A stretch of DNA of 64,000 nucleotides from NCBI RefSeq assembly GCF_002967715.1, contig NZ_PUIA01000016.1, positions 682,001 through 746,000 of the forward strand, given 5' to 3'. Positions within the stretch are counted from its first letter, which is position 1, and each line of letters opens with the position of its first letter. Below are positions 8,204 to 16,473 of the stretch, piece by piece. The notes beneath the pieces are model-generated. The model was given only the letters and a program-made list of their open reading frames with translations, ran no database searches and was not told where the DNA came from. The DNA is from Blastopirellula marina. GTDB lineage: Bacteria; Planctomycetota; Planctomycetia; Pirellulales; Pirellulaceae. The position numbers and the translations under genes are program-made.

Positions 8204-9676
8204 ATGAGCGACAATTACGACATCATTATCGGGCTGGAAGTTCACGTGCAGTTGGCGACCAAGACCAAGCTGTTTTGTCGCTGCAGTACGAAGTTCGGGG
8301 CTTCGCCCAATACGCAGACGTGTCCTGTTTGTCTGGGGATGCCAGGCTCGTTGCCGGTCATGAATCGCGAGGCATTCGCGCTAGGGCTGAAGACGGCCTG
8401 TGCGTTGAATCTGAATGTTCCTCGTTTCACCAAGTGGGACCGCAAGAACTACTACTACCCCGACCTCCCTAAGGGATATCAGATCAGCCAGTTTGATCTG
8501 CCGATGTCGGAAGATGGCTACCTGTGGATCAGCGATCCGAAAGAACAGTTCGAGGCCAAGAAGGTCGGTATCATCCGGGCTCACTTGGAAGAAGACGCCG
8601 GTAAGTCGATGCACGACGAGGCCGCCGGTAAGGCTGATACACGCATCGACTTGAATCGCACCGGGACGCCGCTGTTGGAAATCGTGAGCCAGCCGGACAT
8701 GCGTTCGCCGCTGGAAGCGAAGGCCTACCTGAACGAGCTGAAGTTGATTTTGACCTATCTTGGCGTTTCCGACTGCAACATGCAGGAAGGCAGCCTCCGC
8801 GTCGATGCCAACGTCAACCTGCACATCAAGTCGGACGACCCCCACAAGATCGCGACGCCGATTGTCGAAATCAAGAACATGAACAGCTTCCGCGCCGTCG
8901 AGCGGGCCCTCGCTTACGAGGCGATTCGCCAGTACGACGAGTGGCAGGAAACGGGCAAGACGATCAAAGACGCCCCAAAGACGACGCGCGGTTGGGACGA
9001 TCAGGCCCAGGTCACGCGGCCGCAGCGCGAGAAGGAAGATTCGAGCGACTATCGCTACTTCCCAGATCCCGACCTGGCCCCGGTGATCACCACCGAAGAA
9101 GAAGTGGAAGCCGTACAGCAAGCTCTATGTGAACTGCCGATGGCCATTCGCGAACGTCTGCACGATGGGTACGGTATACCCGCCTACGATGCCGACGTGA
9201 TCGTCAACCAAGGCATCGTTGCCGTGACGTACTTCGAGGACCTGGCCCTCAAGACAGGCGACGCGAAGATGTCCAGTAACTGGGTCCAGCAGGATGTGCT
9301 GCGTGTGCTGAAGGAACGCGATCTGGAATTCGATCAATTCCCGATCACGGTCGAGCGGCTGTCGGGCCTTCTCAAAGCGATCATGAACAAAGAGATCGAC
9401 ACAACGCGGGCCAAGGATGTCTTCACGCAGATGCTCGACAGCGAGAAAGACGCCCCAGCGATCATGCAGGAAATGGGGATCGAGAAGGTCGATGACTCGG
9501 AACTCGACAACCTGGTCAAAGAGATCCTGCTGGCCAATCCCAAGGCGGTCGAAGACCTGAAAAACGGCGTGCAAAAGGCCGTGGGTGCGCTGATCGGTCA
9601 AGCCAAGAAGAAGAACCCCAACATCGACCCCGGTACCTTCCGCGAGAAGTGCTTGGAGTTGGTGAAGGATATGTAG
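8204..9676 (+). CDS. gatB: Asp-tRNA(Asn)/Glu-tRNA(Gln) amidotransferase subunit B
   Basis: The 490-residue kinase/amidotransferase subunit that activates the tRNA-bound carboxylate and binds tRNA. Conserved features are GLEVHVQLATKTKLFC at the N-terminus, the zinc-binding cysteines in FCRCS and TCPVCLGMPG, the KNYYYPDLPKGYQISQ block near residue 85, and a C-terminal helical tail. I choose ATG 8204 (MSDNYDII), preceded by TTAGGAAAA, over an in-frame ATG at 8162 whose extra 14 residues do not look like the family. It lies 119 bp after gatA, in the same orientation. Confidence 0.96.
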   Translation: MSDNYDIIIGLEVHVQLATKTKLFCRCSTKFGASPNTQTCPVCLGMPGSLPVMNREAFALGLKTACALNLNVPRFTKWDRKNYYYPDLPKGYQISQFDLPMSEDGYLWISDPKEQFEAKKVGIIRAHLEEDAGKSMHDEAAGKADTRIDLNRTGTPLLEIVSQPDMRSPLEAKAYLNELKLILTYLGVSDCNMQEGSLRVDANVNLHIKSDDPHKIATPIVEIKNMNSFRAVERALAYEAIRQYDEWQETGKTIKDAPKTTRGWDDQAQVTRPQREKEDSSDYRYFPDPDLAPVITTEEEVEAVQQALCELPMAIRERLHDGYGIPAYDADVIVNQGIVAVTYFEDLALKTGDAKMSSNWVQQDVLRVLKERDLEFDQFPITVERLSGLLKAIMNKEIDTTRAKDVFTQMLDSEKDAPAIMQEMGIEKVDDSELDNLVKEILLANPKAVEDLKNGVQKAVGALIGQAKKKNPNIDPGTFREKCLELVKDM

Positions 9677-9693
9677 AACTCGGATACGCGAGT

Positions 9694-10080
9694 TCAGGTC
9701 CGTTTCAGGCACAGCCATTTGTGCGACGGAGCGAATAGTGCATACAGCACGATGAGGCAAACTCGCCAGCGTTTGAACGTGCCGCTGACCTCCAGGTCGA
9801 TCAGGGCTCCGGGTTGGACATTCAGCTCAATGGGTTCACTTTTCCATCCGTCCACCTTGGCGACCACGACCAGTTCGCCAGAATGCACAGGGATTGTGAT
9901 CGTTTGGTTGATCCGAACGGAGTCGCAGCGGATGCCATCGACGAAGATTTGGTAGGCCCGCGCGCATCCCTGAAGCTCCCAAGGCCGCGTGACCCGAAGG
10001 GTCGCCTCGCCGGTCTCGTTTGGCACCTGGCCGGTGTCGATTTTCGGCGACTCAAACGGATTAACTTTGAGGGGCGTCAT
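9694..10080 (-). CDS. Hypothetical protein with C-terminal hydrophobic segment
   Basis: A 128-residue protein convergent with gatB (17 bp between stops). I do not recognise a family. Residues ~25-98 alternate hydrophobic and polar positions like a small beta-sandwich (phrases such as YQIFVDGIRCDSVR and ELVVVAKVDGW), as in carboxypeptidase-regulatory or PEGA-like domains. The C-terminal ~25 residues contain a hydrophobic stretch (VCLIVLYALF) that could be a membrane tail. No signal peptide is visible. Codon pattern and clean fit in the gap support a real gene; function is unknown. Confidence 0.55.
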   Translation of the reverse strand: MTPLKVNPFESPKIDTGQVPNETGEATLRVTRPWELQGCARAYQIFVDGIRCDSVRINQTITIPVHSGELVVVAKVDGWKSEPIELNVQPGALIDLEVSGTFKRWRVCLIVLYALFAPSHKWLCLKRT

Positions 10081-10188
10081 TGATGCGGTACTCAGTACGA
10101 AGTGGGAGCGTGTCTACTCGGTCGTTATAATGATTGACGCCGTGTCGCCGCAACTTTTGATCGAATCATCCCTTCAGATTGCCGCATC

Positions 10189-11004
10189 ATGTTCACTCCT
10201 AGCGGAATCATCGCTCTTACCACCGACTTTCAGAGTGACTCGTTCTACGTCGCTGAAATGAAAGTCGCCGCGCATCAGATTGCGCGTGATGCGATGATCG
10301 TCGATGTCACGCATGCTATTCCTCCGCAAGATATCCAGCAGGCGAGTTGGACGCTACTTCGCGCTTTGGAAGCGTTCCCCGAAGGGACGGTGCATGTTTG
10401 CGTGGTCGATCCAGGTGTGGGCACCGAGCGTAAGATTTTGGCTGTGATCATTCACGGCCAGGCAGTGATTGCGCCGGACAACGGGCTATTTGATGTGATC
10501 GCGTCCAGGTACCACGTTGCAGCCGCGATCGAACTGAATAACGAAGTCTATTTCGGTCCGCGTCGCTCTCGTACATTCCATGGACGCGACATCATGGCCC
10601 CCGTGGCCGCGCACCTGGTGCGTGGGATTCCCCTGATGAGTCTCGGCGAAGCTATTCATCGTCCGCTGGTTACCGACCAGGCGAAGGCCAAGGTATTCGC
10701 CGAACGCGAAGGAGACGAGATTCACGGGCAGTTTGTCTACGCCGACTCGTTCGGGAACTGTGTGACGAGCATTTTTGAAGACGACATCCCCGAAGACTGG
10801 GATCGAAGGCAGTTGAAAGTAGAGTCGGGATTGTTCTCGGTCGACGGTATCGTTTCCACGTATGGAGAGCGTGAGCCAGGGGAATCCGCGGCATTGCTGG
10901 GCTCGTCTGGGCAGGTGGAGTGGGCGGTCGTTCAGGGAAGTGCCGCCCAAAAGTATGGGTTTGAGGCGGGGATGGCGGTTAAGATCGTGCGTGAAAAGGC
11001 TTGA
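10189..11004 (+). CDS. SAM hydroxide adenosyltransferase (DUF62/SAM chlorinase-fluorinase family)
   Basis: A 271-residue member of the family that hydrolyses S-adenosylmethionine to adenosine and methionine with hydroxide; fluorinase and chlorinase belong to the same fold. Characteristic blocks are IALTTDFQSDSFYVAEMK at the N-terminus, DVTHAIPPQDIQQASW near 42, VVDPGVGTERK near 73 and APDNGLF near 93. The C-terminal beta-barrel domain contains YADSFGNCVTSI and an ALLGSSG...GSAAQKYG segment. The sequence lacks anything that marks it as a halogenase, and hydroxide-type activity is the safe reading. A separate copy of the C-terminal domain is encoded 111 bp downstream. Confidence 0.88.
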   Translation: MFTPSGIIALTTDFQSDSFYVAEMKVAAHQIARDAMIVDVTHAIPPQDIQQASWTLLRALEAFPEGTVHVCVVDPGVGTERKILAVIIHGQAVIAPDNGLFDVIASRYHVAAAIELNNEVYFGPRRSRTFHGRDIMAPVAAHLVRGIPLMSLGEAIHRPLVTDQAKAKVFAEREGDEIHGQFVYADSFGNCVTSIFEDDIPEDWDRRQLKVESGLFSVDGIVSTYGEREPGESAALLGSSGQVEWAVVQGSAAQKYGFEAGMAVKIVREKA

Positions 11005-11114
11005 TTGGGTGGTTATCTGCCCTTAGCAGTCACAAGATGCTTGGCGAAATGGGCGGAGATAGCTAGAATCGCTCGCAAGATTCCTTCTCTTCCCCACATC
11101 AGGAACATGTCAAC

Positions 11115-11402
11115 GTGCCGAGTCGCATCTCCGGAAAAGTCGTATCCATCTCGGAAACGGGAGACGCCATTACCGACTTGGCTCATGACCAATTGGTGGA
11201 CGTCCCTCAAGACGATCGGACTTCCATCGAGTGCGGGGGGCACACTACGCTAGGCATTTATCCGCTTGATCACGACCAGCCTGAGATGACTTATGTGGCG
11301 GTTCTCGGCGGTAGCGGATACCTGGAATTGTCGCTCATTGGGGACAGTGCCGCGAAGTTCCTGGGACTGAAAGTCAACGACGACGTCACGATTAAGTGGT
11401 AG
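11115..11402 (+). CDS. Stand-alone SAM hydroxide adenosyltransferase C-terminal-like domain
   Basis: A 95-residue protein (GTG start) that aligns by eye with the C-terminal domain of its neighbour at 10189-11004. GKVVSISETGDAITDL matches GQFVYADSFGNCVTSI, and VAVLGGSGYLELSLIGDSAA matches AALLGSSGQVEWAVVQGSAA; both end in a hydrophobic D/M-V-I motif. It lacks the N-terminal Rossmann-like domain with the DxGVG loop, so it cannot be a complete enzyme alone. In the characterised family the active site lies between the N-domain of one subunit and the C-domain of the next. This protein may therefore act with its neighbour, or be a ligand-binding relic. Confidence 0.75.
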   Translation: MPSRISGKVVSISETGDAITDLAHDQLVDVPQDDRTSIECGGHTTLGIYPLDHDQPEMTYVAVLGGSGYLELSLIGDSAAKFLGLKVNDDVTIKW

Positions 11403-11454
11403 TCAGGCCAACTCATCATGTGCGTCCTTTCTCTAGCGGCAAAGAGTTCTTCGT

Positions 11455-12903
11455 ATGACGCACAACCCTAACGAATCGGCAGCGTCCAACGCTTCTTCTG
11501 GCGTGACCTCGTCAGATGCACAGACCGAAGTGGATCATCAGCCGCGGAAGTTTGGCTTCTGGGCAGCTTACTTTCTGGTTGTCGCCAGCATGGTTGGGGC
11601 TGGGATATTGACTTCGTCCGGGTTCACTTTGCACGACACCGCCAACCCGGCGGCGTTGATGGTGATCTGGGTGTTGGGCGGGCTGCTCGCTTTGTGCGGA
11701 ACGGTCACCATCGCGGAACTGGCCACCATGCTTCCCAGGGCTGGTAGTGACTATCTCTTCGTGCGAGAAGCATTCGGACGCGAAGCTGGCATTGTCGTCG
11801 GCTGGGCGACGTTCGTGCTGGGCTTTGCCGCACCGACGGCCGTTGTGGCACGCCTGTCGGCAAACTACCTTTCGATTCCCATGATCGAGCACTTCGACTT
11901 GGGGCTTGCAGCACCTTATCTGGAGCCAGGGCTGGCCACGCTGTTTGTGACAATCCTGATGACGATTCATTGCCTGGGGCATCGCGAGAGTAGCGGTTTG
12001 CAGGTTCTTTCGACGCTCGTAAAAATCTTTCTGCTGGTGAGTCTGGTCGTGATTGGCTTGAGCTTCGGCCAGGGGGACTGGGGGCACTTTGCTGCCAGCC
12101 ATGTGCCCGATTCGAGCGAGTTTTTCACGCTGGGAATAGGATTGATTTACGTCAGTTACGCTTACACCGGCTGGAATGCAGCGGCCTACGTGGCTGGCGA
12201 AGTGCGCGATCCGGAACGTCTGTTGCCGCGCAGTTTGATCGCCGGGTGTGCGTCGGTGATGGGGCTTTATTTGCTGGTGAACCTGACGTACGTGTTCGCC
12301 TTGGATCCGCAGGAGATGACTCAGTTGAGTATTCCGGAAGTCATTCCGGTTGCTCAGTTGGCGGCCAAGAAGCTCTTTGGCAGCCAGGTCGCAGACGTGG
12401 TTTCGATTCTGTTGGGTCTGGGCATGTTGGCTTCCGTGAGTGCTTATATGCTTTCCGGACCACGTATTGCATTCGCGATGGCCAACGACGGTGCGTTTCC
12501 TCGCTTCGCTTCCAGGCTGCATGACCGCCGTCAGACACCTGTCGCTGCGATTATTGCACAAGGTCTTGTTGCGATCGGCATGGTTTGGGCAGGCCCATTT
12601 TTGGCGATCCTGAACTACACGGCGATCGGTCTGGCTGTGGTATCAGGGCTGGTGGTTGCCAGCATCTTTCCGCTGCGGCATCGCGAGGACTTGCCGCACC
12701 CTTATCGATTGCCGCTTTATCCGCTGCCCCCAGTTTTGTATTTGGCCCTAATGGGATGGATTGTGGCGACGGGGTTATTGCAAGACGTGCAGGGGCTACA
12801 ACTCGACGAGCCCAAATTGCCGACAACCATGCTCAGCTTGCTGACGATCTTGCTGGGATTGCCGGTGGCCTACTTCCTGGCTCGACGTAGTCGTCCCGCC
12901 TAA
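11455..12903 (+). CDS. APC-superfamily amino acid permease
   Basis: A 482-residue inner-membrane transporter with about twelve hydrophobic helices after a ~30-residue polar N-terminus. The first helices carry VASMVGAGILTSSG (the GxG-type unwound substrate-binding turn of helix 1), followed by PRAGSDYLFVREAFG near residue 98 and YTGWNAAAYVAGEVRDPER near 238, all typical of APC-family exchangers and symporters. The substrate cannot be named. Its TAA stop overlaps by 3 bp with the stop codon of the convergent histidine kinase gene. Confidence 0.88.
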   Translation: MTHNPNESAASNASSGVTSSDAQTEVDHQPRKFGFWAAYFLVVASMVGAGILTSSGFTLHDTANPAALMVIWVLGGLLALCGTVTIAELATMLPRAGSDYLFVREAFGREAGIVVGWATFVLGFAAPTAVVARLSANYLSIPMIEHFDLGLAAPYLEPGLATLFVTILMTIHCLGHRESSGLQVLSTLVKIFLLVSLVVIGLSFGQGDWGHFAASHVPDSSEFFTLGIGLIYVSYAYTGWNAAAYVAGEVRDPERLLPRSLIAGCASVMGLYLLVNLTYVFALDPQEMTQLSIPEVIPVAQLAAKKLFGSQVADVVSILLGLGMLASVSAYMLSGPRIAFAMANDGAFPRFASRLHDRRQTPVAAIIAQGLVAIGMVWAGPFLAILNYTAIGLAVVSGLVVASIFPLRHREDLPHPYRLPLYPLPPVLYLALMGWIVATGLLQDVQGLQLDEPKLPTTMLSLLTILLGLPVAYFLARRSRPA

Positions 12904-14843
12904 ACCGATGCGGCTTCGGCATGGAAGCGGATTAGTTCGATGAGCTTGGCGCGATCGACTGGTTTCGTCGTGTAGTCCGTGCAGCCCGCTTCGATACAGC
13001 GATTACGATCCTCGGCCATCGCATGGGCGGTTAACGCGATAATCGGTCCGTTGTATCCGTCGGCACGCAGTTTGGTCGAGGCCGTGTAGCCATCCATGAT
13101 CGGCATCTGCATGTCCATCAGGATAACATCGAAAGGGCTGCCCGATTCGCTGGCAGCCGTCGCTTTCTGGTAGCCGAGCTCGCCATTTTCTGCCATGTCG
13201 ACTTCAGCCCCTGCTTTTTTCAGCAGGAACGAAATCAGACGCTGATTGTCCGGGCCATCTTCGACAAGCAAGATCTTCAGCTCACGCAGCGCATTCTTGG
13301 TATCGCTCGGCTTGCTCTTTTCCAGATCCGGTGCGGAATAGGTCGTTTCCGGCTCTTGGAAGGTCACGTTGTGGAGCGGGCCTGGGTCAATGGTCAGGCG
13401 GAAGGTGGTTCCGGTATGCGATGTTTCCAGAATCGTCAGATCTCCTCCCAGGAGTTCCGCGAAGCGTTTACTGATAGTCAGTCCCAGGCCGGTTCCACCG
13501 AAACGACGCGACATCGAACCATCCGCTTGGGTGAATGGTTGGAAAAGTTTGCCACGCATTTCTTCCGAGATGCCGATGCCGGTATCGGTTACATCGATCT
13601 GAATTCTGCGATTGGGTGCCTTGCCGACCAGGCCGACGTTCATGTTTACGTTGCCTTCATGCGTAAACTTGATCGCGTTACTGAGCAGATTCATCAGGAT
13701 CTGCCGCAGTCGGGTTGGGTCGGTCAGAATCATTTCGGGAATCGGACCACTGTATTCCACGTTGATGTTCAGCTTCTTTTCTTCTGCGCGGACTTGCATC
13801 AACTGGCGAATGTCGGCAATCAGGCGATGCAGCGAGCAGGGCAAGTTCTCGACTTGGAACTTGCCGGCTTCGATTTTCGAGAAGTCCAGTAAGTCATTGA
13901 TCAGCGAAATCAAGTGCGAGCCATTTCGACGAATTGTTTCGATGGCATCAATGCGTTCGACAGGTGCCTTGTAAATGTCGCCCGTTTCCAGCAGCACGTC
14001 GGCAAACCCCAGGATGGCGGTCAGTGGAGTGCGGATTTCGTGGCTCATGTTTGCCAAGAAGGCGCTCTTGGCCCGGTTGGCACCCTCGCTGGATTCGATG
14101 GCCTTGCGAAGCTCGATGGTTTGTCGTTCGAGGCGTTCGTGCGATTCCTGCAGAACCAAACGCTGCAGTTCAATCTCGCGGGTTCGCTCGGTCACTTCCC
14201 GTTCGACTTCGGCCTGCATCTTCTCCATCTCGGCGCGGCGATTGGCGATCACTGTCATTTCGCGACAGCTGATCCAGGTCGAGTAAATCAAGAAGACATC
14301 CTCGAAGACTATCCAGCCGACGTGTTCCAGGGACCGATGCCAACCGAATAGCGAAATGCCGTAGAGCGATTCCGGCCACAGTAAGCCACGCACCAGGTGA
14401 TCGACCGCGACAACGATCGACGCGGTAACCAGGACTTTCCAGTCTCGATAGAACGCGAGAAACGCTAACGAACCGAAGATATGAAAGTGCGCTTCAATGC
14501 GGCCACCCATCAGGTGAATCAGCAGTGCCGATGCTAAAGCCTGCCCGACCGCAATGGTCTGCCGGGTGATGGCCTTGCCGGGATAGTACCTGGCCAACAA
14601 TATCGGTAAGCTACAGATCAGCCCGCCGACGACCAAGGCCGACCAGATATGGGGATGAATGTATTGCGTTCGACCAGCCCAGGAGTAAGGCGAAACCCAC
14701 AGCGCGATCCCGATTCCAGCAATCCACTGAAAGAGCATGAGCCACGCGAACATGTGGTCCGTGCGGCGATAGATCGAATCGCGATGCTCTTCCAGCAACT
14801 CGCGAGCTCGGTCGTTGATGGGACGATCTTCACTTAACGCCAT
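12900..14843 (-). CDS. Hybrid sensor histidine kinase with seven-helix-like membrane sensor
   Basis: A 647-residue protein. Residues ~30-205 form five or six membrane helices carrying a histidine-containing block GGRIEAHFHIFGSLAFLAFY and a following DHLVRG. A coiled coil (~205-255) leads to HisKA (SHEIRTPLTAILGF, phospho-His near 267), HATPase_c (NLLSNAIKF near 395 and GGTGLGLTISKR near 450), and a receiver domain with phospho-Asp near 576 (ILMDMQMPIMDGY). It thus keeps kinase and receiver in one chain. No DNA-binding output is seen nearby. Its start overlaps the end of the upstream thioredoxin-like gene by 14 bp, so the pair is very probably co-translated. Confidence 0.9.
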   Translation of the reverse strand: MALSEDRPINDRARELLEEHRDSIYRRTDHMFAWLMLFQWIAGIGIALWVSPYSWAGRTQYIHPHIWSALVVGGLICSLPILLARYYPGKAITRQTIAVGQALASALLIHLMGGRIEAHFHIFGSLAFLAFYRDWKVLVTASIVVAVDHLVRGLLWPESLYGISLFGWHRSLEHVGWIVFEDVFLIYSTWISCREMTVIANRRAEMEKMQAEVEREVTERTREIELQRLVLQESHERLERQTIELRKAIESSEGANRAKSAFLANMSHEIRTPLTAILGFADVLLETGDIYKAPVERIDAIETIRRNGSHLISLINDLLDFSKIEAGKFQVENLPCSLHRLIADIRQLMQVRAEEKKLNINVEYSGPIPEMILTDPTRLRQILMNLLSNAIKFTHEGNVNMNVGLVGKAPNRRIQIDVTDTGIGISEEMRGKLFQPFTQADGSMSRRFGGTGLGLTISKRFAELLGGDLTILETSHTGTTFRLTIDPGPLHNVTFQEPETTYSAPDLEKSKPSDTKNALRELKILLVEDGPDNQRLISFLLKKAGAEVDMAENGELGYQKATAASESGSPFDVILMDMQMPIMDGYTASTKLRADGYNGPIIALTAHAMAEDRNRCIEAGCTDYTTKPVDRAKLIELIRFHAEAASV

Positions 14844-15543
14844 GTTCAGATCCTCGGCTGTTGATCACGACTTCAGATGGCGTAACGAGTATCGGGCAGC
14901 CGAAAACATTCGTTCGGTCGCAGTCGGTTTCTCCATCGAGAACGTACTGGACGATCGATTTGCGACCGAGGTTGTCCCCTTCGTGGCCTCGTGTCGGCGT
15001 GATGCCGCCACTGAAGATTCTTCGTCCGTCGCCGGAGTAAAGCATCGTATGGCCGGAGGTTAAAGCACCGAACTGTTGTGCGAGTTGGCCGTCGGCATCA
15101 TTGGTGATGTGTACGTTGGGAATTGCCAATGCTTGACGAACCTTACTCGTATCTTCCCACTGCATTTCCGTTGGTGAATAAAAAATCACTTGCGTATTGA
15201 GGCGAACGCCACAAACCGCTTGAATGCGGGCCAGTTCATTCAGCGTTGCAACCGAGCAAGGGCATTGGGGGTGAATGAAGACCATCAGATTGGGACGCTG
15301 CGTGTCAAGCTTGATGGAGTGGTTGATCGGCCACACCATGCCATGGTCGCTTCGTTGCCCCGGGATATTGTGATAGCCCAGCAGGGCCGTGAACGCGCCT
15401 CCGATTAACACCACCCAAATACCGGCAATCACGGGAAGTAGGGACCGCCCTGCGTGAGATATCCCACGCGGTTGGGTGTCTTCCTTCATCGCTTGTTGCC
15501 ATTGGTCGTACATAGGAGTGAAATTCCGATCAAGAACCTGCAC
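14830..15543 (-). CDS. Membrane-anchored thioredoxin-like protein (RedB-type)
   Basis: A 237-residue protein with one membrane helix (about residues 35-56) followed by a periplasmic thioredoxin-like domain. The would-be active site is HPQCPCSVATLNEL, with Cys94 and Cys96 in a CPC arrangement rather than CxxC; this resembles proteins annotated RedB/SCO-like in planctomycetes. Later elements (QVIFYSP, DADGQLAQQFGA, HTMLYSGDGR) match thioredoxin-fold strands and the cis-Pro region loosely. Start choice is uncertain among Met1, Met11 (15513) and Met19 (15489). The 14-bp overlap with the hybrid kinase gene suggests joint redox or metal sensing. Confidence 0.7.
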   Translation of the reverse strand: MQVLDRNFTPMYDQWQQAMKEDTQPRGISHAGRSLLPVIAGIWVVLIGGAFTALLGYHNIPGQRSDHGMVWPINHSIKLDTQRPNLMVFIHPQCPCSVATLNELARIQAVCGVRLNTQVIFYSPTEMQWEDTSKVRQALAIPNVHITNDADGQLAQQFGALTSGHTMLYSGDGRRIFSGGITPTRGHEGDNLGRKSIVQYVLDGETDCDRTNVFGCPILVTPSEVVINSRGSEHGVK

Positions 15544-15663
15544 CAGCCGGGTTCTCCACTGATTCCCGTCTGAGCCAAAGCTTAGGTCAGTGGGAAACGC
15601 GATGCGTTATTTCAACATGATGATGAGGCTAACCGTAGGTAAGCTCTAACGGCTTTGACGGTT

Positions 15664-15706
15664 GCTCCGGTTGTGCCGGAGCGGTGGGACACCTAGAAGG
15701 GGTGTC
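15664..15706. other. Two tandem hairpins between glutamine amidotransferase and RedB-like genes
   Basis: GCTCCGG/CCGGAGC (7 bp, 5-nt loop) at 15664-15682 and GACACC/GGTGTC (6 bp, 7-nt loop) at 15688-15706 lie in the 207-bp gap. No T-run follows on the minus strand, so a Rho-independent terminator is unlikely; a processing or attenuation structure is possible. Confidence 0.3.
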
Positions 15707-15750
15707 TGGAAGTGAGCTTTGGCGTTTGGGCAACCGCGTTCCCTGATGAC

Positions 15751-16473
15751 CTAGCGCAGATAGTGATCTCGGAAGAGCTTTAGCAAGGTTTCGCACTGGG
15801 GGGCCGCCTGGCACTGACTGCGAAATTCGTAGTAAGGAACCTGGGCGATTCGTTCGCAGTATTCCGGGTAGGCTTCGACGCGACTGAGCAGCGTTGGTAA
15901 CGTCAGTTCGGGATGAAACTGGGTGCAGTAAATGGGGCGTCCATCAAAGCGAAATGCTTGCTGGGCGACAGTCTCGGTCGAGGCCAACAACGTGGTTCCC
16001 GGTGGCAGCTCGATGACGCGATCTTCGTGCCCCATATAGGCCTCGAAGCTTTCGGGCAGATGCGAGAAGATGGGGTCGAGCTTGCCTGCTTCGGTCAGGC
16101 TCACCAGGCTGGTTCCCAACTCGGCGTGCTCCAGGTCGTGAATGACTTTGCCGCCGGCTGTCCTGGCCAAGGATTGAAATCCCCAGCAAGACGCGAACGT
16201 TGGTTTTCCACTGTCCAGTAGTCGCTGTAAGCTGACCAACGCGTGCTGCATCCAGGGGGCATTGCTGGTAACACTGTAACGTCCCGAGCCGCCAATCATG
16301 ACCATGTCGACTTCGGCCAGGTGCGAAGCATCCAGGCTTGTGGAAAGCAAGTCGAAGACCGTGATCGACTCTTGCGGACACCGCAGGGCGTCGGCAAAGC
16401 AGCCGATCTCTTGCTCGCGAATGGGATCATCGGCATCGCGAATCTGAATCAGCAGGTAACGATAGTCGTTCAT
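15751..16473 (-). CDS. Class I glutamine amidotransferase-like protein
   Basis: A 240-residue protein of the GMP-synthase-like glutaminase family. The nucleophile elbow is SCWGFQ with Cys96, and the His/Glu pair lies in QFHPEL (His187, Glu189), so the catalytic triad is complete. GGSGRYSV near residue 61 replaces the usual oxyanion loop GGP. Stand-alone members cleave glutamine to supply ammonia, or hydrolyse gamma-glutamyl compounds; the true substrate is unknown. Its ATG overlaps the stop of bioA by 4 bp (ATGA), so it is co-translated with a biotin-pathway enzyme. Confidence 0.85.
   Translation of the reverse strand: MNDYRYLLIQIRDADDPIREQEIGCFADALRCPQESITVFDLLSTSLDASHLAEVDMVMIGGSGRYSVTSNAPWMQHALVSLQRLLDSGKPTFASCWGFQSLARTAGGKVIHDLEHAELGTSLVSLTEAGKLDPIFSHLPESFEAYMGHEDRVIELPPGTTLLASTETVAQQAFRFDGRPIYCTQFHPELTLPTLLSRVEAYPEYCERIAQVPYYEFRSQCQAAPQCETLLKLFRDHYLR

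Noticed and set aside
11512-12561. 349-codon minus-strand frame opposite the APC permease
   Set aside because: Shadow of a well-supported permease; composition is His/Gln/Arg-rich with no domain.
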